Assembly: GCF_900100275.1 (NCBI RefSeq) | Contig: NZ_FNET01000007.1 | Coordinates: forward strand, 124,001 to 188,000 | Direction: 5' to 3' | DNA length: 64,000 bases | DNA from: Lentzea albidocapillata subsp. violacea | Lineage (GTDB): Bacteria; Actinomycetota; Actinomycetes; Mycobacteriales; Pseudonocardiaceae | Shown here: piece after piece, positions 7,903-16,434 of the stretch | Layout: every line of letters starts with the position of its first letter | Position numbering within the stretch: position 1 is the first letter of the stretch | Made by a program: the position numbers and the translations under genes | The notes under the pieces: generated by a model | Databases searched by the model: none | The model's input: the letters and a program-made list of their open reading frames with translations, nothing else | What the model was told of the DNA's origin: nothing

Positions 7903-10188
7903 TTGAGTCAAGACACCGAACCCGCTGCGACGGTTGTTCAACCGTCGGCGACCCGGCGTGTGCGCGCCCGCCTTGCGCGGCGTATCACCGCCCAACGTGC
8001 GGCCCCGGTGAAGCAGGTCCTCGAACCTCTCGCCGCCGTGCACCGTGACCTCCATCCCAAGGCCGATCTGGCGCTTCTGCAGCACGCGTACGACGTTGCC
8101 GAGGAGAAGCACCGCCCGCAGCGCCGCAAGTCCGGCGACCCGTACATCACGCATCCGCTCGCCGTGGCGACCATCCTCGCCGAGCTGGGCATGGACACCA
8201 CGACGCTGGTGGCAGCGCTGCTGCACGACACCGTGGAAGACACCGACTACTCGCTCAACCAGCTCAAGGAAGACTTCGGTGAAGAAGTCGCCCGGCTGGT
8301 CGACGGGGTCACGAAGCTCGACAAGGTCAAGCTGGGGGCAGCGGCCGAGGCCGAGACCATTCGCAAGATGGTCATCGCGATGGCGAAGGACCCGCGGGTT
8401 CTGGTCATCAAGCTCGCCGACCGGCTGCACAACATGCGCACCATGCGGTTCCTGCCGCCGGAGAAGCAGGCCCGCAAGGCCCGTGAGACGCTCGAAGTGC
8501 TCGCGCCGCTCGCCCACCGGCTGGGCATGGCGACGGTCAAGTGGGAGCTGGAAGACCTCGCGTTCGCGATCCTGCAGCCCAAGAAGTACGACGAGATCGT
8601 GCGCCTGGTCGCGAAGCGCGCGCCGAGTCGCGACACGTACCTGAGGTCCGTCGTCTCCGAGCTCAACACCCAGCTGGAGAGCGCGCGGATCGTCGCGAAG
8701 GTCGAGGGCAGGCCGAAGCACTACTACTCGATCAACCAGAAGATGATCGTCCGCGGCCGGGACTTCGACGACATCCACGACCTTGTGGGCGTCCGGATCC
8801 TCGTGGACGAGGTGCGTGACTGCTACGCCGCGATGGGCGTCGTGCACGCCGCCTGGCAGCCCATGCCCGGGCGGTTCAAGGACTACATCGCGCAGCCGCG
8901 GTTCGGCGTGTACCAGTCGCTGCACACGACCGTCATCGGTCCCGACGGCAAGCCTCTCGAGGTGCAGATCCGCACCTCGGAGATGCACCAGCGGGCCGAG
9001 TACGGCATCGCGGCGCACTGGCGCTACAAGGAAACCAAGGGCACGCACAACGGCAAGTCCGTCGAGATCGACGAGATGGCGTGGATGCGTCAGCTCCTCG
9101 ACTGGCAGCGGGAAGCCGCGGACCCCGGTGAGTTCCTGGAGGGGCTGCGCTGGGATCTTGCCGCGCGCGAGATCTTCGTTTTCACCCCCAAGGGTGACGT
9201 CGAGACGTTGCCGACGGGCTCCACGCCTGTCGACTTCGCCTACTCGGTGCACACCGAGGTCGGTCACCGTTGCATCGGCGCCAGGGTGAACGGTCGTCTC
9301 GTCGCTCTGGAGCGCAAGCTCGAGAACGGTGAGGTCGTCGAGATCTTCACCTCCAAGGCGGAGGGTGCGGGCCCGTCCCGCGACTGGCTGAGCTTCGTGG
9401 CGTCCCCGCGCGCCAAGGCGAAGATCAAGCAGTGGTTCGCCAAGGAGCGCAAGGAAGAGGCGATCGAGCAGGGCAAGGACTCGATCACCAAGGAGGTCCG
9501 GCGCGTCGGGCTGCCGATCCAGCGCCTGGTCAGCGTCGACTCGATGCAGGCCCTCGCGAAGGAACTGCACTACCCGGACATGAGCGCGCTGTACGCGGCG
9601 GTCGGCGAGGGGCACACCTCGGCCCGCCACGTCGTGCAACGGCTCGTCGCGCAGCTCGGCGGTGTCGACCACGCCGAGGAGGAACTGGCCGACCGCGCCA
9701 CCCCGTCCACGGTCACCCGGCGCCGCCCCACCGGCGACGCGGGCGTGATCGTCAAGGACGCGGGCGACGTGTGGGTGAAGCTCGCCCGCTGCTGCACTCC
9801 GGTGCCGGGCGACGACATCCTCGGTTTCGTCACGCGTGGCGGTGGCGTCTCGGTGCACCGCACCGACTGCACGAACGCGGAGGAGCTGCTGAAGTCGCCG
9901 GAACGGCTCCTCGACGTCGAGTGGGCGCCGTCGTCCTCCAGCGTCTTCCTGGTCGCCATCCAGGTGGAGGCCCTCGACCGGCACCGGCTGCTCTCGGACG
10001 TCACGAAGGTGCTGGCCGACGAGCGCGTGAACATCCTGTCGGCGTCGGTGACGACGTCGCGCGACAGGGTGGCCGTCAGCCGGTTCTCGTTCGAGATGGG
10101 CGACCCGAAGCACCTCGGCCACGTTCTGAAGGCCGTGCGCGGCATTGAGGGCGTCTACGACGTGTACCGGGTGACGTCGGCTTCGTAA
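7903..10188 (+). CDS. relA: RelA/SpoT bifunctional (p)ppGpp synthetase/hydrolase
   Basis: A 761-residue Rel enzyme that makes and degrades (p)ppGpp in the stringent response. Visible are the hydrolase HD domain ([12 protein letters not shown], about residues 108-119), the synthetase domain with an RFKD motif near residue 325 (basic RxKD is typical of bifunctional enzymes), [23 protein letters not shown], a TGS domain ([21 protein letters not shown]), a CC/ZBD-type segment ([29 protein letters not shown]) read here only in part, and a C-terminal ACT domain. TTG 7903 lies 7 bases after AGGAG (7891-7895); the upstream GTG 7897 is only one base from it, so TTG is preferred. Confidence 0.95.
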   Translation: MSQDTEPAATVVQPSATRRVRARLARRITAQRAAPVKQVLEPLAAVHRDLHPKADLALLQHAYDVAEEKHRPQRRKSGDPYITHPLAVATILAELGMDTTTLVAALLHDTVEDTDYSLNQLKEDFGEEVARLVDGVTKLDKVKLGAAAEAETIRKMVIAMAKDPRVLVIKLADRLHNMRTMRFLPPEKQARKARETLEVLAPLAHRLGMATVKWELEDLAFAILQPKKYDEIVRLVAKRAPSRDTYLRSVVSELNTQLESARIVAKVEGRPKHYYSINQKMIVRGRDFDDIHDLVGVRILVDEVRDCYAAMGVVHAAWQPMPGRFKDYIAQPRFGVYQSLHTTVIGPDGKPLEVQIRTSEMHQRAEYGIAAHWRYKETKGTHNGKSVEIDEMAWMRQLLDWQREAADPGEFLEGLRWDLAAREIFVFTPKGDVETLPTGSTPVDFAYSVHTEVGHRCIGARVNGRLVALERKLENGEVVEIFTSKAEGAGPSRDWLSFVASPRAKAKIKQWFAKERKEEAIEQGKDSITKEVRRVGLPIQRLVSVDSMQALAKELHYPDMSALYAAVGEGHTSARHVVQRLVAQLGGVDHAEEELADRATPSTVTRRRPTGDAGVIVKDAGDVWVKLARCCTPVPGDDILGFVTRGGGVSVHRTDCTNAEELLKSPERLLDVEWAPSSSSVFLVAIQVEALDRHRLLSDVTKVLADERVNILSASVTTSRDRVAVSRFSFEMGDPKHLGHVLKAVRGIEGVYDVYRVTSAS

Positions 10189-10207
10189 CTGGGGCAAGTC
10201 GTACGAA

Positions 10208-10240
10208 GGGGCCCCCGCGGCGAACGCTGCGGGGGCCCTC
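10208..10240. terminator. Bidirectional terminator between relA and cyclophilin gene
   Basis: GGGCCCCCGC (10209-10218) pairs with GCGGGGGCCC (10229-10238) around a 10-base loop, followed by TCT. It lies between two convergent genes and can serve both. Confidence 0.8.
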
Positions 10241-10260
10241 TCACGTGGTGCGGGTGGCGA

Positions 10261-11118
10261 CTAGTTCGCGACCAGTGCCGACTTGATGTCGACCGGGGTC
10301 TTCGGCTTGCCGTCGCCCTGGCCGGGCTGCTGGGAGATCGTGCCGGTCTTCGCGACCTCGTCGACCTTCTTCAGCGACTCCTCGTCGACCGTGCCGAAGA
10401 TGTTGTACTTCGCCTGCAGGTTCGAGGCGTCGCCGTAGACGATGAAGAACTGCGAGCCGTTGGTGTCCGGGCCCGAGTTCGCCATCGCGAGCACGCCGCG
10501 GCCGTAGGTGAGCTCCGGGTAGACCTCGTCCTTGAACGAGTAGCCGGGGCCGCCCATGCCGTTGCCGCCGGGGTCGCCGCACTGCAGGACCTGGATGCCG
10601 GTCACCGTGAGGCGGTGGCAGGTCGTGTTGTCGAAGTACTTCTGCTTCGCCAGTTCCACGAAGTTGTGGACGGTGCACGGGGCGAGCGAGCGGTCCAGGT
10701 TCAGCTTCAGGTCACCGATCGAGGTGCCGAGCGTGACGCCGACCGTGCCGGTGGTGGGCTGCTCGCCGTTCGCGGGAGGAGTGTTCTCCTTGGCCGCCGG
10801 CTCCTGGCCCTTCGTGTATTCACAGTTCACCGTCGCCGGAAGCGCGGCGGGGCGCTTCGGGATCGGGTGCATCGCGGTGGGGATGTTCTCCGCCTTGTCC
10901 ACCGACTCCTGGGCGGGAGTCTCCGACGCGGCGGCGTCACCATTGCCGAAGACGTCGTTAGTCGCGAGGAACCACACGCCACCTCCGACGAGCGCAACAA
11001 CGACGACCGTCGAGACGACGGCGATGATGCGACGCTTCTTGGCCCGCTCATGGCGGTAGACCATCTGACGCTCAAGCTTGCGCTTGGCTGCCGCGCGTCG
11101 CTGCTCGTTGGTGGGCAC
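10261..11118 (-). CDS. Membrane-anchored cyclophilin-type peptidyl-prolyl isomerase
   Basis: A 285-residue protein with a basic cytoplasmic N-terminus, one membrane helix (about residues 31-52), a Pro/Glu-rich linker and a C-terminal cyclophilin domain (about 115-285). Signature segments are TVHNFVELAKQKYFDNTTCHR, FKDEVYPELTYGRGVLAMAN and GSQFFIVYGDA. It should assist folding of exported proteins outside the membrane. GTG 11118 is supported by GGGAGG six bases upstream; the long open extension toward 11964 is non-coding. It corresponds in position to M. tuberculosis Rv2582. Confidence 0.92.
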   Translation of the reverse strand: MPTNEQRRAAAKRKLERQMVYRHERAKKRRIIAVVSTVVVVALVGGGVWFLATNDVFGNGDAAASETPAQESVDKAENIPTAMHPIPKRPAALPATVNCEYTKGQEPAAKENTPPANGEQPTTGTVGVTLGTSIGDLKLNLDRSLAPCTVHNFVELAKQKYFDNTTCHRLTVTGIQVLQCGDPGGNGMGGPGYSFKDEVYPELTYGRGVLAMANSGPDTNGSQFFIVYGDASNLQAKYNIFGTVDEESLKKVDEVAKTGTISQQPGQGDGKPKTPVDIKSALVAN

Positions 11119-11232
11119 GTGCTCCCTCCCCAGGGACTCATGCGAATAGGGCGGTCGGCTCGGCAGTCTAGGGCCTGGGCATATGAGCTTTGTGTGGTGG
11201 TTAGGCTGTCGTTGAACAGGGAGGTCATTTTC

Positions 11233-11946
11233 GTGCTCGTGATCGGGTTCCCGACTGGTGCGCTCCAGGCGAACTGCTTCGTCCTGGCGGCCGGTGAGGG
11301 CGAGCCCTGCGTGATCATCGACCCCGGTCAGGACGCGGTTGAGCCGATCGAACAGGCCCTGCGCCAGCACCGTCTCGCGCCGGTCGCCGTGCTGCTCACG
11401 CACGGGCACTTCGACCACACGTTCTCCGTCACCCCGGTCTGCGACGGCAACGACATCCCCGCGTACATCCACCCGGATGACGTAGCGATGCTCGCCGACC
11501 CGTTGAAGGGCATCAGCCGCGAGTCCGCCGCATTCTTCGGGGGCAACCTGGAGATGCGGGAGCCCTCCGAGGTCCGCGAGCTGGCCGACGGCGCCGCGCT
11601 CGATCTCGCCGGGCTGCAGATCACCGTCGACCACACGCCGGGCCATACCGGCGGGTCGGTGATGTTCCGGTCCGGTGTGCAGGAAGGCGGTCGCCTGGTT
11701 ATCTCGGGTGACACGCTCTTCGCCGGTTCCATCGGACGCACCGACCTGCCCGGTGGTGACCACTCCCGGATGTTGTCGTCTCTGCAGAACAAGGTCATGA
11801 CCTTGCCCGATGACACAGTGGTGCTGCCCGGCCACGGCCCGACGACGACCATAGGCCGCGAACGTGCGACGAACCCCTACCTGCTCCAGCTGCAGGATGC
11901 TGTTCGGACGAACGACGCGCCGGCCGCCCCGCACCGAGGACTTTGA
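11233..11946 (+). CDS. Metallo-beta-lactamase-fold hydrolase (glyoxalase II-like)
   Basis: A 237-residue MBL-fold enzyme with the metal motif THGHFDH (about residues 56-62), [23 protein letters not shown] and VLPGHGPTT, the usual order for hydroxyacylglutathione-hydrolase-like proteins. Actinomycetes lack glutathione, so the thioester substrate is uncertain, perhaps a mycothiol or other conjugate. GTG 11233 follows AGGGAGG (11218-11224); GTG 11239 is a close alternative. It overlaps the first in-frame start of hisS and matches the position of Rv2581c. Confidence 0.88.
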   Translation: MLVIGFPTGALQANCFVLAAGEGEPCVIIDPGQDAVEPIEQALRQHRLAPVAVLLTHGHFDHTFSVTPVCDGNDIPAYIHPDDVAMLADPLKGISRESAAFFGGNLEMREPSEVRELADGAALDLAGLQITVDHTPGHTGGSVMFRSGVQEGGRLVISGDTLFAGSIGRTDLPGGDHSRMLSSLQNKVMTLPDDTVVLPGHGPTTTIGRERATNPYLLQLQDAVRTNDAPAAPHRGL

Positions 11947-11951
11947 GAGAC

Positions 11952-13199
11952 GTGTTTTCCGCACCCAAAGGCGTTCCCGACTACATCCCGCCGACGTCCG
12001 CCGCGTTCGCGCACGTCCGGTCGACGCTGACCCGTGCCGCCGAGCTCGCGGGCTACGGCTACATCGAGCTGCCGGTCTTCGAGGACACGGCGTTGTTCTC
12101 GCGCGGTGTCGGCGAGTCGACCGACGTCGTGACGAAGGAGATGTACACCTTCCTCGACCGAGGTGACCGCTCCATCACGCTGCGCCCCGAGGGCACCGCG
12201 GGCGTCATGCGGGCCGTGATCGAGCACAGCCTCGACCGCGGTTCGTTGCCGGCGAAGCTCTACTACGCGGGCCAGTTCTTCCGCGCCGAGGCTCCGCAGG
12301 CCGGCCGGTACCGGCAGTTCCACCAGGTCGGCATCGAGGCGATCGGCATCGACGACCCGGCCCTGGACGCCGAGGTCATCGCCGTCGGCGACGCGGGGTT
12401 CCGCGCGATCGGCCTCACTGGCTACCGCCTGGAGCTCACGTCGCTGGGCGACGCGAACTGCCGCCCGGCGTACCGGGAGCTGCTGCAGGCGTTCCTCGCG
12501 AAGCTGCCGCTGGACGAGGCGACGCAGCAGCGCGCGGAGCTGAACCCGCTGCGCGTGCTGGACGACAAGCGCCCCGAGGTGCGCGCGCTCGTCGCCGAGG
12601 CGCCGCTGATGGTGGACCACCTGTGCGACGCATGCCGTGAGCACTACGAGCTCGTCAAGGGGTACTTGACCGAGCTGGGCGTGAAGTTCGTCGAGAATCC
12701 GCGCATGGTTCGCGGGCTCGACTACTACACGAAGACGACGTTCGAGTTCGTCCACGACGGCCTCGGTGCCCAGTCGGGCATCGGCGGCGGCGGTCGTTAC
12801 GACGGCCTGATGGCGCAGCTCGGCGGTCAGGAGCTGTCCGGTGTCGGGTTCGGTCTCGGCGTCGACCGCGCGCTGCTCGCGGCGCAGGCCGAGGGCGTGC
12901 TGCCGGAGTTCAGCCGGGTCGACGTGATCGGCGTGCCGCTGGGCGAGGCCGCGCGGGCCCGTCTGGTCGCGATCGCCGGTGAGCTGCGTGCCGCGGGCGT
13001 CCGGACCGACCTGGTCTACGGCGGCCGCTCGATGAAGGCGGGCTTCAAGGCCGCCGACAGGTCGGGCGCGAAGCTGGCGCTGGTGCTCGGTGAGCGCGAC
13101 CTGGAAGCCGGCAACATCGGGGTCAAGACCCTTGCGACCGGCGAGCAGGTCACGGTGCCGCTGGCGGACGTGGTCGAAGAGGTGCGGAAGGCGCTGTGA
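11952..13199 (+). CDS. hisS: Histidyl-tRNA synthetase
   Basis: A 415-residue class II aminoacyl-tRNA synthetase. Motif 2 ([19 protein letters not shown]), the histidine-binding [11 protein letters not shown] and [14 protein letters not shown], and an anticodon-binding C-terminal domain ([20 protein letters not shown]) are all present, at normal family length. Two starts are possible: GTG 11952 ([11 protein letters not shown], 11 bases after GAGGA) or TTG 11943, which overlaps the preceding stop; the family's usual N-terminus favours GTG. The stop overlaps the next start (GTGA). Confidence 0.95.
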   Translation: MFSAPKGVPDYIPPTSAAFAHVRSTLTRAAELAGYGYIELPVFEDTALFSRGVGESTDVVTKEMYTFLDRGDRSITLRPEGTAGVMRAVIEHSLDRGSLPAKLYYAGQFFRAEAPQAGRYRQFHQVGIEAIGIDDPALDAEVIAVGDAGFRAIGLTGYRLELTSLGDANCRPAYRELLQAFLAKLPLDEATQQRAELNPLRVLDDKRPEVRALVAEAPLMVDHLCDACREHYELVKGYLTELGVKFVENPRMVRGLDYYTKTTFEFVHDGLGAQSGIGGGGRYDGLMAQLGGQELSGVGFGLGVDRALLAAQAEGVLPEFSRVDVIGVPLGEAARARLVAIAGELRAAGVRTDLVYGGRSMKAGFKAADRSGAKLALVLGERDLEAGNIGVKTLATGEQVTVPLADVVEEVRKAL

Positions 13200-13822
13200 G
13201 CGACGACAAGCTCGTTCTCGACCTGCTCGACAAGGCGACGGTCCGCAAGCGTGCGCGCATGGTGGCGATCGGCGGCATCATGGTCGCCCTCGCCTTCGGC
13301 GCGATCGTGGGCCTGATCGGCGGCCGCTGGCCCGGTGTCATCGCCGGGGCGATCGTGTCGGTGCCGGTGATCCTGCTGGCGATGTCCGAGGCGCGCCGCA
13401 CGGTGTGGCTGGAGGGCACGACCGTGTACGTGCGGGCGTTCGGCACGCGCAAGGTCGACCTGGCGGTGGCGGACGGCCTGGACCTGCTGGTCACCGACCT
13501 GCGCGGCGCCCGGACCGTCGGCCTGTTCGTGCGCGGCGGCAAGAAGGCGATCAACATCGCCCTGTCGATGTACTCGGGAGTGGGCGGCCGCGAGCTGGGC
13601 GTCTACCAGCTCCGCCGGCTCGCGGACGCGCTGGCGTCGCGCGGGGACACGCCCGGACTGGTGTTCTCGGAGCTGCTCGTCGCTCAGCTGCGGGCCGAGG
13701 CGCGCGGGATGGCGGCGCCCGAACGGCCGCTGTACCGGCTCGGCTCACTGGCCCCGGCCGGGCGGATGGCGCAGAAGCTCCATCCGGACGCGGTCTCGAA
13801 GTTCGTCACGTCGCTGGACTGA
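13196..13822 (+). CDS. Two-helix membrane protein of unknown function
   Basis: A 208-residue protein with two adjacent membrane helices near the N-terminus (about residues 22-43 and 46-62, with a GRWPG turn) and a soluble C-terminal domain containing [23 protein letters not shown]. The layout resembles actinobacterial proteins with a PH-like domain beside a helical hairpin, but no family is assigned. GTG 13196 overlaps the hisS stop by four bases, so translational coupling is likely. It converges closely with the spermidine-synthase-like gene. Confidence 0.75.
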   Translation: MSDDKLVLDLLDKATVRKRARMVAIGGIMVALAFGAIVGLIGGRWPGVIAGAIVSVPVILLAMSEARRTVWLEGTTVYVRAFGTRKVDLAVADGLDLLVTDLRGARTVGLFVRGGKKAINIALSMYSGVGGRELGVYQLRRLADALASRGDTPGLVFSELLVAQLRAEARGMAAPERPLYRLGSLAPAGRMAQKLHPDAVSKFVTSLD

Positions 13823-13828
13823 AGCGGC

Positions 13829-14665
13829 TCAGGTGCCCCACAGCCCCGAGGGCGGGGCGGGGGAGAGGATCGCGGTCGCGTCGGTGGTGACCGGCGCGCC
13901 ACCGATGAACTTCGTCAGCCCCGTCCCGTGCTCGACCCGGCCGGGGAACGGGTCCCCGGCCGTCGCACGGGTCAGCTGCTGCATCGGCAGGCCGTTGTGC
14001 GAGGCCATGATCACGAAGTTGCCGAAGCGCCTGCCGCGGAACACGCCCGGCTCGGCCATCACGCAGACGTGTTCGAACACCGAGCGCACGGTCGCGCACT
14101 GGGCGCGGGCGAACTGCAGGCCGTTGCCGTCGCCGATGTTCGCCGCGTAGATGCCGTCCCCGGCCAGCGCGGCCGACGCCTGCTGCACGAACTCGACCGA
14201 CGTCAGATGCGCGGGCGTGCGGGCTCCGGCGAAGCAGTCGGTGATGATCAGGTCGAACGAGCCGGGGCGGGCCTTGACGAGCACGGCGCGGGCGTCGCCT
14301 GTGGTGATCTTCACCCGTGGGGGCGGCGGAAGTTCGCGGCGGACGAACGCGATCAGCCCCGCGTCGATCTCGGCCACCTGCTGAGACGCCCGAGGGAGTA
14401 GGTCGGCCACGTAGCGCGCTAGCGTGAGCGCGCCACCGCCCAGGTGGAGCACGCGCGAAGGCGCGGTGAGATCAACGATGTGACCCAGCCGGCGGACGTA
14501 CTCGAACTCCAGGTAGGTCGGGTCGTCGAGGTCCACATGCGACTGTGGGGTTCCGTTGACCCGCAACGTCCAGGAGTTCCGTCCACCGAGATCGGGGACC
14601 AGTTCGGCGACGCCGGAGTCGATCGACTCGGTGATCGCCTCTGTGTCGGGCCGCTGTCTTCCCAC
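13829..14665 (-). CDS. Spermidine synthase-like SAM-fold protein
   Basis: A 278-residue Rossmann-fold protein of the polyamine synthase/methyltransferase group. VLHLGGGALTLARYV is the nucleotide-binding glycine loop, QVAEIDAGLI supplies the ribose-binding acid, and KITTGDARAVL plus DLIITDCFAG occupy the active-site strand positions. No MFS membrane part is attached, unlike many actinobacterial fused members. Substrate is unknown; it may be an aminopropyltransferase or a small-molecule methyltransferase. GTG 14665 has only a weak ribosome site. It is divergent from the DUF1304 gene, 46 bases away. Confidence 0.78.
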   Translation of the reverse strand: MGRQRPDTEAITESIDSGVAELVPDLGGRNSWTLRVNGTPQSHVDLDDPTYLEFEYVRRLGHIVDLTAPSRVLHLGGGALTLARYVADLLPRASQQVAEIDAGLIAFVRRELPPPPRVKITTGDARAVLVKARPGSFDLIITDCFAGARTPAHLTSVEFVQQASAALAGDGIYAANIGDGNGLQFARAQCATVRSVFEHVCVMAEPGVFRGRRFGNFVIMASHNGLPMQQLTRATAGDPFPGRVEHGTGLTKFIGGAPVTTDATAILSPAPPSGLWGT

Positions 14666-14711
14666 TGCTCTATTGTCCCATCGCGTGTGTCAGCTCTGAG
14701 GAGGAACCCAA

Positions 14712-15065
14712 GTGCAGGTCATCGCAGGCGTTCTGCTCGCCCTCGTGGCGTTGATCCACCTCTACATCGTGGTGCTGGAGATGTTCCTCTGGACGACGCC
14801 GCGCGGCCAGAAGGCGTTCGGCCTCACGCCCGAGTTCGCGCAAGCGTCGAAGGCACTCGCGGCGAACCAGGGTCTCTACAACGGGTTCCTCGCCGCCGGC
14901 CTGATCTACGCGCTGATCCGCCAGGACTTCGGCGCGTCCGTGCTGTTCACGGTGTTCGTGATCGTCGCCGGCGTCTACGGCACGTTCACGGCGAGCCGGA
15001 AGATTTTCTTCGTGCAGGTGGTGCCGGGCGCGCTGACGCTGCTCTTCGTGCTCTTGGCTCACTAG
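14712..15065 (+). CDS. DUF1304 family membrane protein
   Basis: A 117-residue membrane protein with four hydrophobic segments. The family signature region is visible: LYIVVLEMFLWTTPRG, then ANQGLYNGFLAAGL, and a final helix PGALTLLFVLL. Function is unknown for this family. GTG 14712 follows a strong GAGGAGGAA (14698-14706). Its last 80 bases are overlapped by the convergent YibE/F gene. Confidence 0.88.
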   Translation: MQVIAGVLLALVALIHLYIVVLEMFLWTTPRGQKAFGLTPEFAQASKALAANQGLYNGFLAAGLIYALIRQDFGASVLFTVFVIVAGVYGTFTASRKIFFVQVVPGALTLLFVLLAH

Positions 15066-16341
15066 GACGTTCCCACGGCCCCTTGTCGGGGTCGTAGCCG
15101 GTGAAGAGGTCGCCCTCGATGCGCGCGGGCCGTGGCTTCTCGGGTTCCACGGGCTTCGCGGCAGGCTTCACGGTCTTCGGTTCCTGGCGTGCCGCGACCA
15201 GGGCGGCCAGGGCGGTGGTCACCGGGATCGCCGCCACCAGGCCGATGCTGCCCACGAGCGTGCGGACGATCTCCTGCGCGATCTGCTGCGACGTCAGGAT
15301 CTCGCCCATCGACCGCCCGGCCAGCGAGATCGCCAGCAGCAACGGCAGCGCCGCGCCCGCGTAGGCCATCACGAGCGTGTTCACGACGGACGACATGTGG
15401 TCGCGCCCGATCCGCGAGCCCGCCGCGAAGAGCTCGCGCCACGTCAGCTCCTCGTTGGCGCGGCGGAGCTCCCACACCGCGCTCGTCTGCGTGACCGTCA
15501 CGTCGTCCAGCACGCCCAGCGCGCCGATCAGCGTGCCCGCGAGCAGCAGTCCGCGGGTGTCGATGTCGGTGCCGAGCAGCGTGACGAGGTTCGTCGTGTC
15601 CTCGTCCAGGCCGGTCAGCTTCGACAAGGCCGAGAACAACGCGCCCAGCACACCGATCAGCGCGAGGCTGACCAGCGTTCCGAGCACCGCTGTCGACGTG
15701 CGCGCCGATATGCCGTGCGTCAGGTACAGCACCATGAACATGATCAGTCCGGCGCCGACCACCGCGACCATCAACGGGTTCTCGCCCGCGAGGATCGACG
15801 GCATCACGAACAGCACCAGCACCACGAAGCTCAGCAGCAACGCGCCCAAGGCGGCGAGCCCCTGCCATCGGCCGAGCAGCAGCACGGCGGCCGCGAACAG
15901 CAGCGCCAGCACGGCGAGCGACCAGCCGCGCTGGAAGTCGACGATCTGGTACGACTCGGCGGCCTGCGGCTGGCTGCCAGCGTAGGACAGCACCACCTCG
16001 TCGCCGATCTGGAAGCTCGGCGCTCCGGGGCCCTTCACGGTCGGGATCGTGATGCTCTGCCCGCTCGCGGCGCCGTCGCTCATCTGCACCGTCACCGCGA
16101 CGCACTTCTCACCGCAGTTCTGGGCCAGGCCGGTGACGACGGCCTCGACCGGCGTCTGGTGCAGGCCGATCTCCGCGCCGGTCTTCTGCTCGTGCCCGAA
16201 CGGGTACAGCAGCGCCGCGCCGATGATGGTGGCCAGCGCGAACGGCACCAGCAGCCACATCAGCAACGTGCGCACGCGCTGTGATGCCGGTTCCTCGTTC
16301 AGCGCGTGGCTATGCCCGTGACCGTGACCCACGCGCGACAT
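14986..16341 (-). CDS. YibE/F-like multi-pass membrane protein with His-rich N-terminus
   Basis: A 451-residue integral membrane protein. After an N-terminal helix and an external domain of about 110 residues come about seven further helices with YibE/F features such as YLTHGISARTSTAVLGTL and LGVLDDVTVTQTSAVWEL. The role of the family is unsettled; transport has been proposed. The N-terminus GHGHGHSHA could bind metal. ATG 16341 abuts GGCAGG; GTG 16332 lies 8 bases after AGGA and may be the true start. The basic Ala/Arg-rich C-terminus runs 80 bases into the convergent DUF1304 gene, unusually far. Confidence 0.85.
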   Translation of the reverse strand: MSRVGHGHGHSHALNEEPASQRVRTLLMWLLVPFALATIIGAALLYPFGHEQKTGAEIGLHQTPVEAVVTGLAQNCGEKCVAVTVQMSDGAASGQSITIPTVKGPGAPSFQIGDEVVLSYAGSQPQAAESYQIVDFQRGWSLAVLALLFAAAVLLLGRWQGLAALGALLLSFVVLVLFVMPSILAGENPLMVAVVGAGLIMFMVLYLTHGISARTSTAVLGTLVSLALIGVLGALFSALSKLTGLDEDTTNLVTLLGTDIDTRGLLLAGTLIGALGVLDDVTVTQTSAVWELRRANEELTWRELFAAGSRIGRDHMSSVVNTLVMAYAGAALPLLLAISLAGRSMGEILTSQQIAQEIVRTLVGSIGLVAAIPVTTALAALVAARQEPKTVKPAAKPVEPEKPRPARIEGDLFTGYDPDKGPWERPSEPRARRAASARPAPPARRKSSGSP

Positions 16342-16398
16342 CCTGCCCCATGAGGTGTTCGACGGCGGTTACAGCCCAGTGGGTGACCCGTGTGCTCC

Positions 16399-16427
16399 TT
16401 GACCGCTGTTCGAACATGTGTTCGAAT
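16399..16427 (+). promoter_or_regulatory. LexA-controlled, probably leaderless promoter
   Basis: A -35-like TTGACC (16399-16404), 17 bases, then a -10-like TCGAAT (16422-16427). The palindrome TTCGAACATGTGTTCGAA (16409-16426) contains CGAACATGTGTTCG, an exact fit to the Gram-positive SOS box CGAAC-N4-GTTCG, and covers spacer and -10. Transcription would begin at about 16434, at the GTG start codon 16435, which has no ribosome site. Confidence 0.75.
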
Positions 16428-16434
16428 CGACGGT

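Noticed and set aside
7597-10197. Minus-strand frame of about 866 codons opposite relA
   Set aside because: Same shadow effect; the plus strand encodes all RelA/SpoT domains.
11119-11964. N-terminal extension of the cyclophilin to over 560 residues
   Set aside because: The extension is the antisense of the metallohydrolase gene; GTG 11118 has a strong ribosome site and gives a normal anchor helix.
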